Part shown: positions 27,876 through 37,686 of the stretch, piece by piece
Layout: every line of letters begins with the position of its first letter
How positions within the stretch are numbered: position 1 is the stretch's first letter
Assembly (NCBI RefSeq): GCF_900100735.1
Contig: NZ_FNCJ01000004.1
Span: 64,019-128,018, forward strand
Length of the DNA: 64,000 bases
From: Paraburkholderia phenazinium
GTDB taxonomy: Bacteria; Pseudomonadota; Gammaproteobacteria; Burkholderiales; Burkholderiaceae
Direction of reading: 5' to 3'
The notes under the pieces: model-generated
The model's database searches: none
Seen by the model: the letters and a program-made list of their open reading frames with translations, nothing else
What the model was told of the DNA's origin: nothing
Translations under genes and position numbers: made by a program

Positions 27876-30755
27876 ATGAGCGACAGCACGCTTGCCAAGA
27901 GTTTCGAGCCCCACAACATCGAAGCCCAATGGGGCCCGGAGTGGGAAAAACGCGCCTACGCCGCGCCCGCGTTCGCCGAGAACGCCAAAAACTTCTCGAT
28001 CCAGCTCCCGCCGCCGAACGTCACAGGCACCCTCCACATGGGGCACGCCTTCAACCAGACGATCATGGACGGCCTCACCCGTTACCATCGGATGCTCGGC
28101 GAAAACACCCTCTGGGTCCCCGGCACCGATCACGCCGGCATCGCGACCCAGATCGTCGTCGAACGCCAATTGGACGCCCAGGGCGTCTCGCGCCATGACC
28201 TCGGCCGCGAAAAGTTCGTCGAACGTGTCTGGGAGTGGAAGCAGCAGTCCGGCTCCACCATCACCAGCCAGGTGCGCCGCCTCGGCGCCTCCATCGACTG
28301 GTCGCGCGAATACTTCACCATGGACGACAAGATGTCCGCCGCCGTGCGCGACGTCTTCGTCCGTCTATATGAACAAGGCCTGATCTATCGCGGCAAGCGC
28401 CTCGTCAACTGGGATCCGGTCCTCATGACCGCCGTCTCCGACCTCGAAGTCGCCAGCGAAGAAGAAAACGGCCATCTGTGGCATATCCAGTACCCGCTCG
28501 CCGATGGCTCGGGTCATCTGACTGTCGCAACCACCCGTCCGGAAACCATGCTCGGCGACGTCGCCGTGATGGTTCATCCGGAGGACGAACGCTACGCCGC
28601 CCTGATCGGCAAGATGGTCAAGCTGCCGCTCGCCGACCGCGAAATCCCCATCATCGCCGACGACTACGTCGACCGCGAATTCGGCACCGGCGTCGTCAAG
28701 GTCACCCCGGCGCACGATTTCAACGACTATCAGGTCGGCCAGCGTCACAAGCTGCCGCAGATCGAAATCCTGACGCTCGAAGCGAAGATCAACGACAACG
28801 CGCCCGAAAAATACCGCGGTCTCGATCGCTTCGAAGCGCGCAAGCAAGTCGTTGCCGATCTCGAAGCCATCGGCCTGCTCGAGTCCGTCAAGCCGCACAA
28901 GCTGATGGTGCCGCGTGGCGACCGTACCGGCGTCGTGCTGGAACCGATGCTCACCGACCAGTGGTTCGTCGGCATGAGCAAGCCGGCCCCCGAAGGCACC
29001 TTCAATCCCGGCAAGTCGATCGCCGAAGCCGCGCTCGACGTGGTCCGCAACGGCCAGATCAAGTTCGTCCCGGAAAACTGGACCAACACCTACTATCAAT
29101 GGCTCGAAAACATCCAGGACTGGTGTATCTCGCGCCAGCTCTGGTGGGGCCATCAGATTCCGGCGTGGTATGGCGAAAGCGGCGAAATCTTCGTCGCCAA
29201 GACGGAAGAAGAGGCCCGCGCCCAGGCTGCCGCCAAAGGCTACACCGGCGCCCTGAAGCGTGACGAAGACGTGCTCGACACTTGGTTCTCGTCGGCGCTG
29301 GTGCCGTTCTCGTCGCTCGGCTGGCCGAACGAGACGAAGGAACTGGAAGCGTTCCTGCCCTCCTCGGTGCTCGTCACCGGCTTCGACATCATCTTCTTCT
29401 GGGTCGCGCGGATGGTCATGATGACCACCCACTTCACCGGCAAGGTGCCGTTCGACACCGTCTATGTGCATGGTCTGGTGCGCGACGCCGAGGGCCAGAA
29501 GATGTCGAAGAGCAAGGGCAACACGCTCGACCCGATCGATATCGTCGACGGCATCGATCTCGACTCGCTGGTCGCCAAGCGCACCACCGGTCTGATGAAC
29601 CCGAAGCAGGCGGCATCGATCGAGAAGAAGACCCGCAAGGAATTCCCGGACGGCATCCCCGCCTTCGGCACCGACGCGCTGCGCTTCACCATGGCGTCGA
29701 TGGCCACGCTCGGCCGTAACGTCAACTTCGACCTCGCGCGCTGCGAGGGCTACCGCAACTTCTGCAACAAGCTGTGGAACGCCACCCGCTTCGTGCTGAT
29801 GAACTGCGAAGGCCACGACTGCGGTTTCGGCAAGCCGGCCGATGCGTGCGGCCCGAATGGCGAGGGCAATTGCGGTCCGGGCGCCTATCTCGACTTCTCG
29901 CAGGCCGACCGCTGGATCGTCTCGCATCTGCAGCGCGTCGAGGCCGAAGTCGCCAAGGGTTTTGCCGACTACCGCTTCGACAATGTGGCGAACGCCCTAT
30001 ACAAGTTCGTCTGGGACGAATACTGTGATTGGTATCTTGAGCTCGCCAAGGTGCAGATCCAGAATGGCGCGCCGGAACAGCAGCGCGCCACGCGCCGCAC
30101 GCTGTTGCGTGTGCTCGAGACGGTCCTGCGCCTCGCGCATCCGGTAATTCCGTTCATCACCGAAGCGCTGTGGCAAAAGGTGGCGCCGCTTGCCGACCGT
30201 TACCCGCAGGGCAAGGCAGAGGGCGAGGCATCCATCATGGTGCAGCCTTATCCGGTGGCCGATCTCAGCAAGCTCGACGAAGCCGCCGAGCAGTGGGTGG
30301 CCGACCTGAAGGCCGTGATCGACGCCTGCCGCAACCTGCGCGGGGAGATGAACCTGTCGCCGGCCACCAAGGTCCCGCTGCTCGCTACCGGCAACGCCGA
30401 GCGGCTGCGCACCTTTGCGCCGTACGCCCAGGCGCTGGCGCGATTGTCGGAAGTGCAGATCATCGCCGACGAGGCCACGCTCGACGCCCAGGCACATGGC
30501 GCGCCAATTGCTATCGTAGGTAATGACAAGCTGGTGCTGAAGGTCGAGATCGATGTCGCCGCCGAACGCGAACGCTTGTCAAAAGAAATTGCGCGACTGG
30601 GCGCCGAAGTGGTGAAGTGCAACGCCAAGTTACAAAATGAAAGCTTTGTTGCCAAAGCCCCGCCTGCAGTCGTTGAGCAGGAGCAGAAAAGGCTGGCAGA
30701 ATACGAAACGACTATCGGCAAGCTGAACGCGCAACTTGCGCGCCTGCCGGCCTGA
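27876..30755 (+). CDS. valS: Valine-tRNA ligase
   Basis: A 959-residue class I aminoacyl-tRNA synthetase that charges tRNA-Val. The HIGH-type motif is [14 protein letters not shown] at about residues 46-59 and the KMSKS motif is [14 protein letters not shown] near 543. An editing (CP1) domain lies between them ([17 protein letters not shown] and later), the anticodon-binding domain follows, and a C-terminal coiled coil ([19 protein letters not shown]) ends the protein. Length matches the family. The codons just after the start are conspicuously C-ending and A/C-rich, part of the skew around the mini repeat. galU follows by 64 bp. Confidence 0.97.
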   Translation: MSDSTLAKSFEPHNIEAQWGPEWEKRAYAAPAFAENAKNFSIQLPPPNVTGTLHMGHAFNQTIMDGLTRYHRMLGENTLWVPGTDHAGIATQIVVERQLDAQGVSRHDLGREKFVERVWEWKQQSGSTITSQVRRLGASIDWSREYFTMDDKMSAAVRDVFVRLYEQGLIYRGKRLVNWDPVLMTAVSDLEVASEEENGHLWHIQYPLADGSGHLTVATTRPETMLGDVAVMVHPEDERYAALIGKMVKLPLADREIPIIADDYVDREFGTGVVKVTPAHDFNDYQVGQRHKLPQIEILTLEAKINDNAPEKYRGLDRFEARKQVVADLEAIGLLESVKPHKLMVPRGDRTGVVLEPMLTDQWFVGMSKPAPEGTFNPGKSIAEAALDVVRNGQIKFVPENWTNTYYQWLENIQDWCISRQLWWGHQIPAWYGESGEIFVAKTEEEARAQAAAKGYTGALKRDEDVLDTWFSSALVPFSSLGWPNETKELEAFLPSSVLVTGFDIIFFWVARMVMMTTHFTGKVPFDTVYVHGLVRDAEGQKMSKSKGNTLDPIDIVDGIDLDSLVAKRTTGLMNPKQAASIEKKTRKEFPDGIPAFGTDALRFTMASMATLGRNVNFDLARCEGYRNFCNKLWNATRFVLMNCEGHDCGFGKPADACGPNGEGNCGPGAYLDFSQADRWIVSHLQRVEAEVAKGFADYRFDNVANALYKFVWDEYCDWYLELAKVQIQNGAPEQQRATRRTLLRVLETVLRLAHPVIPFITEALWQKVAPLADRYPQGKAEGEASIMVQPYPVADLSKLDEAAEQWVADLKAVIDACRNLRGEMNLSPATKVPLLATGNAERLRTFAPYAQALARLSEVQIIADEATLDAQAHGAPIAIVGNDKLVLKVEIDVAAERERLSKEIARLGAEVVKCNAKLQNESFVAKAPPAVVEQEQKRLAEYETTIGKLNAQLARLPA

Positions 30756-30765
30756 TTGATGCTCG

Positions 30766-30790
30766 ACGCCTGTGCCTCGCGCACAGGCGT
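30766..30790 (+). other. Strong hairpin between valS and galU
   Basis: ACGCCTGTGC (30766-30775) and GCACAGGCGT (30781-30790) form a perfect 10-bp stem with a CTCGC loop, starting 11 nt after the valS stop. No T-run follows, so it is probably not an intrinsic terminator; it may stabilise the valS 3' end or mark an mRNA processing site. The galU ATG is 29 nt downstream. Confidence 0.5.
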
Positions 30791-30819
30791 AGCCACCAGA
30801 GGATTCAGGGGTATATAAC

Positions 30820-31701
30820 ATGCTAAAAGTTACAAAAGCGGTATTTCCGGTAGCCGGTCTTGGCACCCGGTTCCTCCCCGCCACCAAGGCGAGCCCGAAG
30901 GAAATGCTGCCCATCGTCGACAAGCCGCTGATCCAGTACGCCGTTGAAGAAGCCATGGCGGCCGGCATCACCGAAATGATCTTCGTCACCGGCCGCAGCA
31001 AGCGGGCCATCGAGGATCACTTCGACAAATCGTACGAAATCGAAGCCGAACTCGAAGCGCGCGGCAAGGACAAGCTGCTCGAACTGGTGCGCAGTATCAA
31101 GCCGAGCCATGTGGATTGCTTCTACGTGCGCCAGCCCGAGGCGCTCGGCCTAGGCCACGCGGTGATGTGCGCCGAAAAGCTGGTCGGCGACAACCCGTTT
31201 GCCGTGATTCTCGCGGACGACTTGCTGTACGGCACGCCCCCCGTGATGGCGCAGATGATCGAGGTGTTCGACCACTATCACAGCTCGGTGATCGGCGTCG
31301 AAGAGATCCCGCACTCGGAGACGAAGTCCTACGGGATCGTCGATGGCAAGGAGTGGGAGGACTCGATCATCAAGATGTCCGGCATCATTGAGAAGCCGGC
31401 GCCGGAAGTCGCGCCGTCGAACCTCGGCGTGGTCGGCCGCTACGTGCTCAAGCCGCGGATTTTCGAACATCTGCGCGCGCTCAAGCCGGGCGCCGGCGGC
31501 GAACTGCAGTTGACGGACGCGATCCAGTCGCTGCTCGCCGACGAACAGGTGCTCGCGTACAAGTACCACGGCACGCGTTTCGACTGCGGCAGCAAGCTCG
31601 GCTACCTGAAGGCCACCGTGGAGTTTGCGCTGCGCCATCCGGAAGTGGCCGCGGACTTCCAGGAGTACCTGCGCACACGTTCGCCGGTGCTGGAAGGCTA
31701 A
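30820..31701 (+). CDS. galU: UTP-glucose-1-phosphate uridylyltransferase
   Basis: A 293-residue nucleotidyltransferase that makes UDP-glucose for LPS, exopolysaccharide and trehalose. N-terminal nucleotide-binding loop AVFPVAGLGTRFLPATKASPKEMLPI (residues 6-31), VRQPEALGLGHAV, FAVILADDLL (metal and uridine contacts), SYGIVDGKEW and the C-terminal TRFDCGSKLGYLKA. Complete and of normal length. A GGGG Shine-Dalgarno 8 nt upstream supports the ATG. Terminated by a strong hairpin just downstream. Confidence 0.96.
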   Translation: MLKVTKAVFPVAGLGTRFLPATKASPKEMLPIVDKPLIQYAVEEAMAAGITEMIFVTGRSKRAIEDHFDKSYEIEAELEARGKDKLLELVRSIKPSHVDCFYVRQPEALGLGHAVMCAEKLVGDNPFAVILADDLLYGTPPVMAQMIEVFDHYHSSVIGVEEIPHSETKSYGIVDGKEWEDSIIKMSGIIEKPAPEVAPSNLGVVGRYVLKPRIFEHLRALKPGAGGELQLTDAIQSLLADEQVLAYKYHGTRFDCGSKLGYLKATVEFALRHPEVAADFQEYLRTRSPVLEG

Positions 31702-31755
31702 GCGCTCGAAATAAAAGCGCTGCGAGAGTGCGCAAAGGCACGCAGTAGAAATCGG

Positions 31756-31795
31756 AAAGGCGCTGTTGCCCTGTATGTTGGGCACAGCGCCTTTT
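31756..31795 (+). terminator. Rho-independent terminator of galU
   Basis: AAAGGCGCTG (31756-31765) pairs with CAGCGCCTTT (31785-31794), and TGCCC (31767-31771) pairs with GGGCA (31780-31784), with one bulged T and an 8-nt loop; TTTTGTTT follows. It ends the valS-galU unit ahead of the sensor kinase gene. Confidence 0.85.
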
Positions 31796-31890
31796 GTTTC
31801 GGTACGGGCCAGACACGCTATGGTGTTTGCACAGCCCTCCGGTCTTGGCGGGCCGCCGCAGCTCCAAAGACAGTCAAATCGGGAGTCCGT

Positions 31891-34251
31891 ATGCCGAATG
31901 AACGGCAGTCAAACGATACGATCCAGCATTGGACGGACAATTGGGTTGCCTCTGTCTCTGACTATTCAGTCTTCGTGGTTTCCGTGGACGGCCAGATTCT
32001 GACCTGGAATCCAGGCGGAACGGCGCTCCACGGATACCTGCCGCACGAAATCATCGGCCAGGCGCTGGAGATCCTCTATCCAGACGAGGATCAGCAAAAG
32101 GGCCTGCCTGCTGCCGACCTCGAGATCGCTCGACGCACAGGCCGTCACAACACCGAAGGGTGGCGGATCCGCAAGGACGGTACGGCGTTTTGGGCCAGCG
32201 TCGTGATCACCGCATTGCACGCTGCCGACGGGCAGCTTGCCGGCTTCGTGAAGATCGTGCGCGACATCACGGATAAAAAGGCCGTACACGACGCAGTGCT
32301 CGAAAGCGAGCGGCGCTTCCGCATGCTGGTTCACGGCGTGACCGACTACGCGATCTTCATGCTCTCGCCGGAAGGGATCGTCACGAACTGGAACTCGGGC
32401 GCCCGGCGGATCAAGGGCTACACGGCAAACGAAATCATCGGCTCGCATTTTTCGCGCTTTTACTTGCCCGAAGACGCCGCAGCAGGATTGCCGCAGCGCG
32501 GGCTGGATGCTGCCGCGAAGGATGGGCGCTTTGAAGCGGAAGGATGGCGGGTCAGGAAGGACGGCACGCGTTTCTGGGCGCACGTGGTGATCGACGCGAT
32601 CCGGGAAGAGGATGGCACGCTGGCTGGATTTGCCAAGATCACGCGCGACATTACCGAGCGGATGGAAGCGAACCGGCTTCTTGAAGATGCAAGGAAGGCA
32701 TTGTTCCAGTCGCAGAAGATGGAGGCGATCGGCAAGCTGACGGGCGGCGTTGCGCACGACTTCAACAACGTCCTGCAGGTATTGCGCGGCAACCTCGAAC
32801 TGCTGGAGAGGCGTCATGCCGGTGACGTGTGGACCCGCGAGCGGCTGGACAAGGCGGTCGATGCTGTCGAGCGCGGCGCGAAGCTTGCCTCGCAACTGCT
32901 CGCCTTCGGCCGGCGCCAGCCCCTGCAACCGGTTGTGATCAACCTCGCCGCCGCCATTCGCGGCATGGACGACCTGCTGCGGCGCGCCCTGGGCGAGGCC
33001 GTGGAGATGGAAACCGTGGTGGAGGGCGGTCTGTGGAACACGTTTGTCGACATCCACCAGCTCGAAAATGTGATCCTGAATCTGGCCATCAATGCGCGCG
33101 ATGCAATGCCGGATGGCGGCAAGCTGACGATGGAGCTGGCCAACGCGATGCTCGACGCCGATTACGTCGCCGGTGTGTCCGAGGTGCCCGCAGGCCAGTA
33201 CGTGATGCTGGCCGTGACCGACAACGGTACGGGGATGCCGCCTGACGTGGTTGAGCGGGCATTCGAGCCATTTTTTACAACGAAAGCGGAAGGCCAGGGG
33301 ACCGGACTGGGTTTGAGCACGGCATATGGCTTCGTGAGGCAAACTGGCGGTCACGCCCGCATCTACAGCGAGGTGGGATACGGAACGACGGTCAAGATCT
33401 ACCTGCCGCGTTCGACCGAAACCGCCGTCGAGCCCCCACCGAGGCCGAGCGTCAAGCTGCAAGGCGGAACCGAAACGATCCTCGTCGTGGAAGACGACCC
33501 GAAGGTGCAATCCACGGTGGTCGACACGCTATCTAGCCTCGGTTACCGCGTACTGAAGGCGGACAGCACCGAGCAGGCGCTGACGGTGATCCGCAGCGGC
33601 GTTCACCTGGACCTGCTGTTCACCGACGTTGTCATGCCGGGGTTGCCGCGCAGTCCCGAGATGGCGGCCCAGGCGGTGCAGCTCCTGCCGGGCCTGAAGG
33701 TGCTGTTTACTTCCGGCTATACCCAGAACGCGATTGTTCATGGCGGACGGCTGGATCCCGGCGTCGAGCTGTTGAGCAAACCATACAGTCGCGAACAACT
33801 GGCCTACAAGATCCGCCAGATGCTGAACCCGGCCAGCGCGACCGCGCGCCGCCAGGAGGCCACGCTAGCGGCAGCAAACCCAGGCACGACCGGTCTGCGC
33901 GTGCTTCTGGTCGACGACGACCTAGCTTTACTGGAAGCCACGAGCGAATTGCTGAAGATGCTCGGCCACGTTCCGGCCATGACCGACTCGCCGGACGAAG
34001 CGTTGCGCTGGCTTGGCGAGCGGACCTTCGACGTCTTGCTGGCCGATCTCGCCATTCCTGGCAAGTCCGGTATCGAACTCGCGGAAAAAGCGGTGCAGTT
34101 GCAGCCGGGGTTGCGCGTGATCTTTGCGTCTGGCAACAAGATGCCCGAGGCGCCGGCGCTGACGTTCTGCTGGAAGGCGTTACGCAAGCCCTATACGTTA
34201 GACGAACTGAGCCGGGTACTGGATAGTTCCCGGTGCAATTTCCAGGCTTAG
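31891..34251 (+). CDS. Hybrid sensor histidine kinase, PAS-PAS-HisKA-HATPase-REC-REC
   Basis: A 786-residue cytoplasmic hybrid kinase. Two PAS domains (about residues 20-140 and 150-265, both with the GW.IRKDGT.FWA block) are followed by a HisKA with the H-box GGVAHDFNN (phospho-acceptor H289), a HATPase with NLAINARDAMPDGG, DNGTGMPPDV and GTGLGLSTAYG, and two receiver domains. The receiver phospho-acceptors are D579 (LLFTDVVMPG) and D719 (VLLADLAIPG). No membrane helix, so it senses an internal cue. No response-regulator gene is adjacent, so it is an orphan kinase. GGGAG precedes the ATG at 31891. Confidence 0.93.
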   Translation: MPNERQSNDTIQHWTDNWVASVSDYSVFVVSVDGQILTWNPGGTALHGYLPHEIIGQALEILYPDEDQQKGLPAADLEIARRTGRHNTEGWRIRKDGTAFWASVVITALHAADGQLAGFVKIVRDITDKKAVHDAVLESERRFRMLVHGVTDYAIFMLSPEGIVTNWNSGARRIKGYTANEIIGSHFSRFYLPEDAAAGLPQRGLDAAAKDGRFEAEGWRVRKDGTRFWAHVVIDAIREEDGTLAGFAKITRDITERMEANRLLEDARKALFQSQKMEAIGKLTGGVAHDFNNVLQVLRGNLELLERRHAGDVWTRERLDKAVDAVERGAKLASQLLAFGRRQPLQPVVINLAAAIRGMDDLLRRALGEAVEMETVVEGGLWNTFVDIHQLENVILNLAINARDAMPDGGKLTMELANAMLDADYVAGVSEVPAGQYVMLAVTDNGTGMPPDVVERAFEPFFTTKAEGQGTGLGLSTAYGFVRQTGGHARIYSEVGYGTTVKIYLPRSTETAVEPPPRPSVKLQGGTETILVVEDDPKVQSTVVDTLSSLGYRVLKADSTEQALTVIRSGVHLDLLFTDVVMPGLPRSPEMAAQAVQLLPGLKVLFTSGYTQNAIVHGGRLDPGVELLSKPYSREQLAYKIRQMLNPASATARRQEATLAAANPGTTGLRVLLVDDDLALLEATSELLKMLGHVPAMTDSPDEALRWLGERTFDVLLADLAIPGKSGIELAEKAVQLQPGLRVIFASGNKMPEAPALTFCWKALRKPYTLDELSRVLDSSRCNFQA

Positions 34252-34267
34252 CCAGGTTTAGCCGCGC

Positions 34268-34501
34268 TCAGCGGCGCCGCATCAGAAACACGAACACCTT
34301 GTCCTGGGTCGAAACTTCGACGATTTCATTGCCCGTCTGCTTGGAGAACGCGGCGAAATCGCGCTGCGAGCCGGGATCGGTAGCGAGCACCTTGAGGATC
34401 TGGCCGCTTTCCATGTCGGCGAGCGCCTTTTTGGCGCGCAAAATGGGGAGCGGACAGTTCAGCCCGCGCGCATCGACTTCCTTGTGAACCTGAATTTGCA
34501 T
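34268..34501 (-). CDS. tusA: Sulfurtransferase TusA family protein
   Basis: A 77-residue TusA/SirA-like protein with the catalytic GLNCPLPILRAKKAL motif (Cys about residue 16) and the C-terminal strand FVFLMRRR. It carries persulfide sulfur in tRNA 2-thiouridine or other thiolation pathways; whether it is the tRNA TusA or a paralogue is not resolvable here. I chose ATG 34501 since MQIQVHKEVDARGLNCP fits the family; the longer ORF adds 24 residues. It is convergent with the hybrid kinase (16-bp gap). Confidence 0.88.
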   Translation of the reverse strand: MQIQVHKEVDARGLNCPLPILRAKKALADMESGQILKVLATDPGSQRDFAAFSKQTGNEIVEVSTQDKVFVFLMRRR

Positions 34502-34566
34502 CGACGATGACCTTCGGGATGAGGCGCCGCGAACGACGCCGGACAGAGGGCCAAATTCTACCGCAG

Positions 34567-34603
34567 CCGTCATATCCGCGCCGATGCGACGCGGATATGA
34601 CGG
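34567..34603. other. 14-bp perfect hairpin between tusA and the Gfo/Idh gene
   Basis: CCGTCATATCCGCG (34567-34580) and CGCGGATATGACGG (34590-34603) are exact reverse complements with a 9-nt spacer. It lies 50 bp downstream of the Gfo/Idh stop (minus strand) and upstream of tusA. No U-tract on either strand. It may be a Rho-independent-like or stability element for the leftward inositol transcript, or an operator for tusA. Confidence 0.6.
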
Positions 34604-34652
34604 TCATCACGGCAGCCGCCTTCGCAACCGTTCGCAGCTCCTTCTCAGCCCC

Positions 34653-35693
34653 TTACAGCGTCACCGCCTGCCCGGTCTGCAGCGACTGGCGCAGCGCGCT
34701 GCCAATGCGCGTCGCCTCCAGCGCGTCGGCCAGCGTCGCACCTGCGGACGCACCGCCCTGCACCGCGGCGACAAAGGCCCGTGCTTCGTACAGGAAGGCG
34801 TCCTCGAAGCGATCGAAGAAGGTCGGTGTACATTCGTTGCGAATGCCGCTCGCGTCCGTGATTTCGACGCGGTTCAAACGCGGGTTGTGGCCGATCGCCA
34901 AAGCCCCCGCCGTGCCGATCACCTCGCTGCCGGTGTCGTTACCGTGCGCCATGGTGCGCGAGGCGTAAAACATGGCAAGGCGCCCGTCCTCGAATTCGCA
35001 GATCGCCACGCCGTTATCGACGTCGCCGAATTCGCGCAGTCCTTCATGCAGCGCAATCGTGCCGCTGGCAAACACACGTTTGGCGCGCGGCTTGCCGAGC
35101 AGCCACCGCGCCACGTCGATGTCGTGCACGGTGCAGTCGAGAAAAATCCCGCCCGAGGTCGGCGCGAAGCGCACGAAAAAGCCATCCGGATCGTTCTTGT
35201 CGGTGGTTTGCGAACGCACCAGGAACGGCCGGCCAATCACGCCCGCCTCGATCTTCTCAAACGCGTCGCGATAGCTCGGATCGAAACGGCGCATGAAGCC
35301 GATGGTCGCCTGTAGATGCGGGCGCTCTTCGGCCTCCGCCAGCACGCGCTCGCACTCGGCCAGATCCAGCGACAGCGGCTTCTCGCAGAACACATGCTTG
35401 CCGGCGCGCAACGCGTCGACAATCTGTTGCGCGTGCAAGGCCGAGGGCGTAACGAGCCACACCGCGTCGACCTCGCGGTCTTCGAGCAGCGCTGCGTAGT
35501 CCTTGTACAAACGCGGGGATGGCAACGCCTGAGCGGCCCAGGCAAGCTCTTCTTCAAGCGGACTGCAGACCGCCACGAGCGCGGCACCCGGCACGCGATA
35601 CGCCAGATTCTCCGCGTGACGCTTGCCGAGCCGCCCCAGCCCGACTACACCCACCCGCACCGGTTGCCGGCTGCTAGAGGCCGCCGTCATCAT
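34653..35693 (-). CDS. Gfo/Idh/MocA-family oxidoreductase (second inositol-locus dehydrogenase)
   Basis: A 346-residue NAD(P)-dependent dehydrogenase. N-terminal Rossmann motif VGVVGLGRLGKRHAEN, the family EKP motif GKHVFCEKPLSLD, and the C-terminal substrate fold with FLDCTVHDIDVARW (catalytic-region His). Its ATGATG start overlaps the stop of the upstream iolG by 4 nt, so it is co-translated with it. It probably oxidises or epimerises another inositol isomer (for example scyllo-inositol), analogous to IolX/IolW, but this is inference. The longer ORF to 36347 is a shadow of iolG. Confidence 0.88.
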   Translation of the reverse strand: MMTAASSSRQPVRVGVVGLGRLGKRHAENLAYRVPGAALVAVCSPLEEELAWAAQALPSPRLYKDYAALLEDREVDAVWLVTPSALHAQQIVDALRAGKHVFCEKPLSLDLAECERVLAEAEERPHLQATIGFMRRFDPSYRDAFEKIEAGVIGRPFLVRSQTTDKNDPDGFFVRFAPTSGGIFLDCTVHDIDVARWLLGKPRAKRVFASGTIALHEGLREFGDVDNGVAICEFEDGRLAMFYASRTMAHGNDTGSEVIGTAGALAIGHNPRLNRVEITDASGIRNECTPTFFDRFEDAFLYEARAFVAAVQGGASAGATLADALEATRIGSALRQSLQTGQAVTL

Positions 35694-36712
35694 GCGCCCT
35701 CCCCGAGCCGCACCGGCTGCCCTTCGCGCCATGAGCGCGTCGCCGCGTCCGCCAGTTCGAGCGCCTTCAAGCCGTCCGCCACGGTGGTGCGAACCGGCTT
35801 GCCATGCGTGATCGCTTCGAAGAAATGTGCGATTTCCGCCGCGTACGCAGCCCGGTAACGCTCGAGGAAAAACGCTTCGGGCACATCGCTCGAAACTTCT
35901 GTCTTCGAATACGCCACCACCTCGGTGGGACGCACGTTGCCGGCTTGCAGCATGCCGGTGCTGCCGAGCACTTCGAAGCGCTGATCGTAGCCATAGGCCG
36001 CGCGCCGCGCCGTGTTGATCTGGCACAGGCGTCCGCTCTTCGTACGAATCGTCACGGCGGTCGAATCGATGTCGCCCGCTTCGGCAATCGCCGGGTCGGT
36101 GAGGCAACTGCCGGTCGCGTGCAGCGTCTCGGCTTCGTCGTCGAGAATCCAGCGGAAGATATCGAAGTCGTGGATCAGCATGTCCTTGAAGATGCCGCCC
36201 GAATGCTTGATGTATTCGACCGGCGGTGCGCCCGGATCGCGGCTCGTGACGATCAGCATTTCCGGCGTGCCGATCTCGCCCGCGTCGATGCGCGCTTTCA
36301 GTGCCGCGAACGTAGGATCGAAGCGACGCTGAAAACCAATCATGCACACCACGCCCGCTTTAGCCACCGCGTCCGCGCAGGCACGCGCACGTTCGAGCGT
36401 CAGGTCCACCGGCTTTTCGCAGAAGACATGCTTCTTCTGCGCGGCCGATTGCTGGATCAGGTCGGCATGCGTATCCGTGCTCGAGCAGATCACGGTCGCG
36501 CCGACCGAGGCATCGCCCATGGCGCCGTCGATATCCGCCACCTGCGCGCCATGCAAGGCGGCAAGCGAGGCTGCCGCTTCCTTGTTCACGTCCACCACAT
36601 ACTTGAGCCGCACGCCCGGTTGCCGCGCCAGATTGGCCGCATGAATCCGGCCGATGCGCCCCGCGCCGAACACCGCTACGTCGATTGTCTTGCCGCCTGC
36701 AACATCAGTCAT
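35690..36712 (-). CDS. iolG: Inositol 2-dehydrogenase (IolG-type Gfo/Idh/MocA)
   Basis: A 340-residue NAD-dependent oxidoreductase that converts myo-inositol to scyllo-inosose. Rossmann motif VAVFGAGRIGRIHAANLA, then KKHVFCEKPVDLT (EKP), GFQRRFDPTFAALKARIDAGEIG and KDMLIHDFDIFRWIL (catalytic Asp/His). These blocks match IolG more closely than the neighbouring paralogue. It overlaps the RpiR gene by 8 nt and the second dehydrogenase by 4 nt, so all three form a leftward operon divergent from the transport and catabolic genes. Confidence 0.9.
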   Translation of the reverse strand: MTDVAGGKTIDVAVFGAGRIGRIHAANLARQPGVRLKYVVDVNKEAAASLAALHGAQVADIDGAMGDASVGATVICSSTDTHADLIQQSAAQKKHVFCEKPVDLTLERARACADAVAKAGVVCMIGFQRRFDPTFAALKARIDAGEIGTPEMLIVTSRDPGAPPVEYIKHSGGIFKDMLIHDFDIFRWILDDEAETLHATGSCLTDPAIAEAGDIDSTAVTIRTKSGRLCQINTARRAAYGYDQRFEVLGSTGMLQAGNVRPTEVVAYSKTEVSSDVPEAFFLERYRAAYAAEIAHFFEAITHGKPVRTTVADGLKALELADAATRSWREGQPVRLGEGA

Positions 36713-37586
36713 CGTATCCTCCAGTGTCTTTCGATTCTTCTACGTTCAATTCGAGCTTGTACGCGAGCGCGATGAACAGCGCCTGGCACAGGCAGATCGT
36801 GCTGGTCAGCGAGCGGAACGCGAATGCGCTCCCCTCCTTCACATAAAGTTGCGTGGTGGCGTAGCGCGCGAGCGGCGACAACTGGCTGTCGGTGATTACC
36901 AGTGTCTTCGCCTGATGGTGATGCGCCACGCGCAGGCAGTACTGCGTCTCCTTGCCGTACGGCGCGAAGCTGATCGCGATGACTACATCGCCCTTCCTGA
37001 CGCTGCGGATCTGCTCGCGATACATGCCGCCGAAGCCGGACACCAGATGCACGCGCTTGGGCGTGTGCTGCAGCGCATAGACGATATAGCTCGCCACCGG
37101 AAACGAACGCCGCACGCCGACTACGTAGATGTTGTCGGCCTGCTGCAGCATCTTCACGGCGGCGTCGAACTCGGCGTCGTTGAGGCCCGCTTCGAGTTCA
37201 TCGAGGCCGCCGCGGCAGGCCGCCACGAACTCGCGCGCGACCGCGCCACCGGACAACGCCCCCGGCTTTTCGTCGATCAGCTTGCGAATGCGCTGCTGAT
37301 AGCTCGGCGACGAAGTGCCCTGCCCCGTATACGCCTGACGAAACACCGCCTGCAGATCGGAGAACCCGGAAAAACCGAAGCGCTGCGCAAAGCGCACGAC
37401 CGCTGACGGATGCACGCCGCAACTCGCCGCGATATCGCTGGTGCGATCCACCATCACGCTCGAGCGATGCTGCTCGATATAGGTCGCGACGTTCTTCAAC
37501 TGACGCGGCAACGACTCGTAGTTTTCTGCGATGCGCTGCATCAAATCTTCGACACTCGGCAATTCTTCTGTACTGTCTTCCGCCAT
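36705..37586 (-). CDS. MurR/RpiR-family regulator (IolR-like)
   Basis: A 293-residue RpiR-type regulator: N-terminal HTH_6 domain (residues about 15-90; SDIAASCGVHPSAVVRFAQRFGFSGFSDLQ) and a C-terminal SIS sugar-phosphate-binding domain (about 135-265; ADNIYVVGVRRSFPVASYIVYAL). In other proteobacteria IolR proteins of this class repress inositol genes and respond to a pathway intermediate. It starts the leftward operon. A palindrome matching the known IolR site type lies 101 bp upstream of its start. The function as the local repressor is inferred. Confidence 0.9.
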   Translation of the reverse strand: MAEDSTEELPSVEDLMQRIAENYESLPRQLKNVATYIEQHRSSVMVDRTSDIAASCGVHPSAVVRFAQRFGFSGFSDLQAVFRQAYTGQGTSSPSYQQRIRKLIDEKPGALSGGAVAREFVAACRGGLDELEAGLNDAEFDAAVKMLQQADNIYVVGVRRSFPVASYIVYALQHTPKRVHLVSGFGGMYREQIRSVRKGDVVIAISFAPYGKETQYCLRVAHHHQAKTLVITDSQLSPLARYATTQLYVKEGSAFAFRSLTSTICLCQALFIALAYKLELNVEESKDTGGYDD

Positions 37587-37686
37587 GGCTCTTCCTTTGC
37601 TGCTTTATTGCACTGCAGAACGGCCTCCACAAAGGCTCTGTGCACTGCGCTGACGTTGCCGATTATAGGCAGGCGCCCCGTCAAAT

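Noticed and set aside
28365..29927. 520-codon ORF antisense to valS
   Set aside because: Shadow of valS; no recognisable domain.
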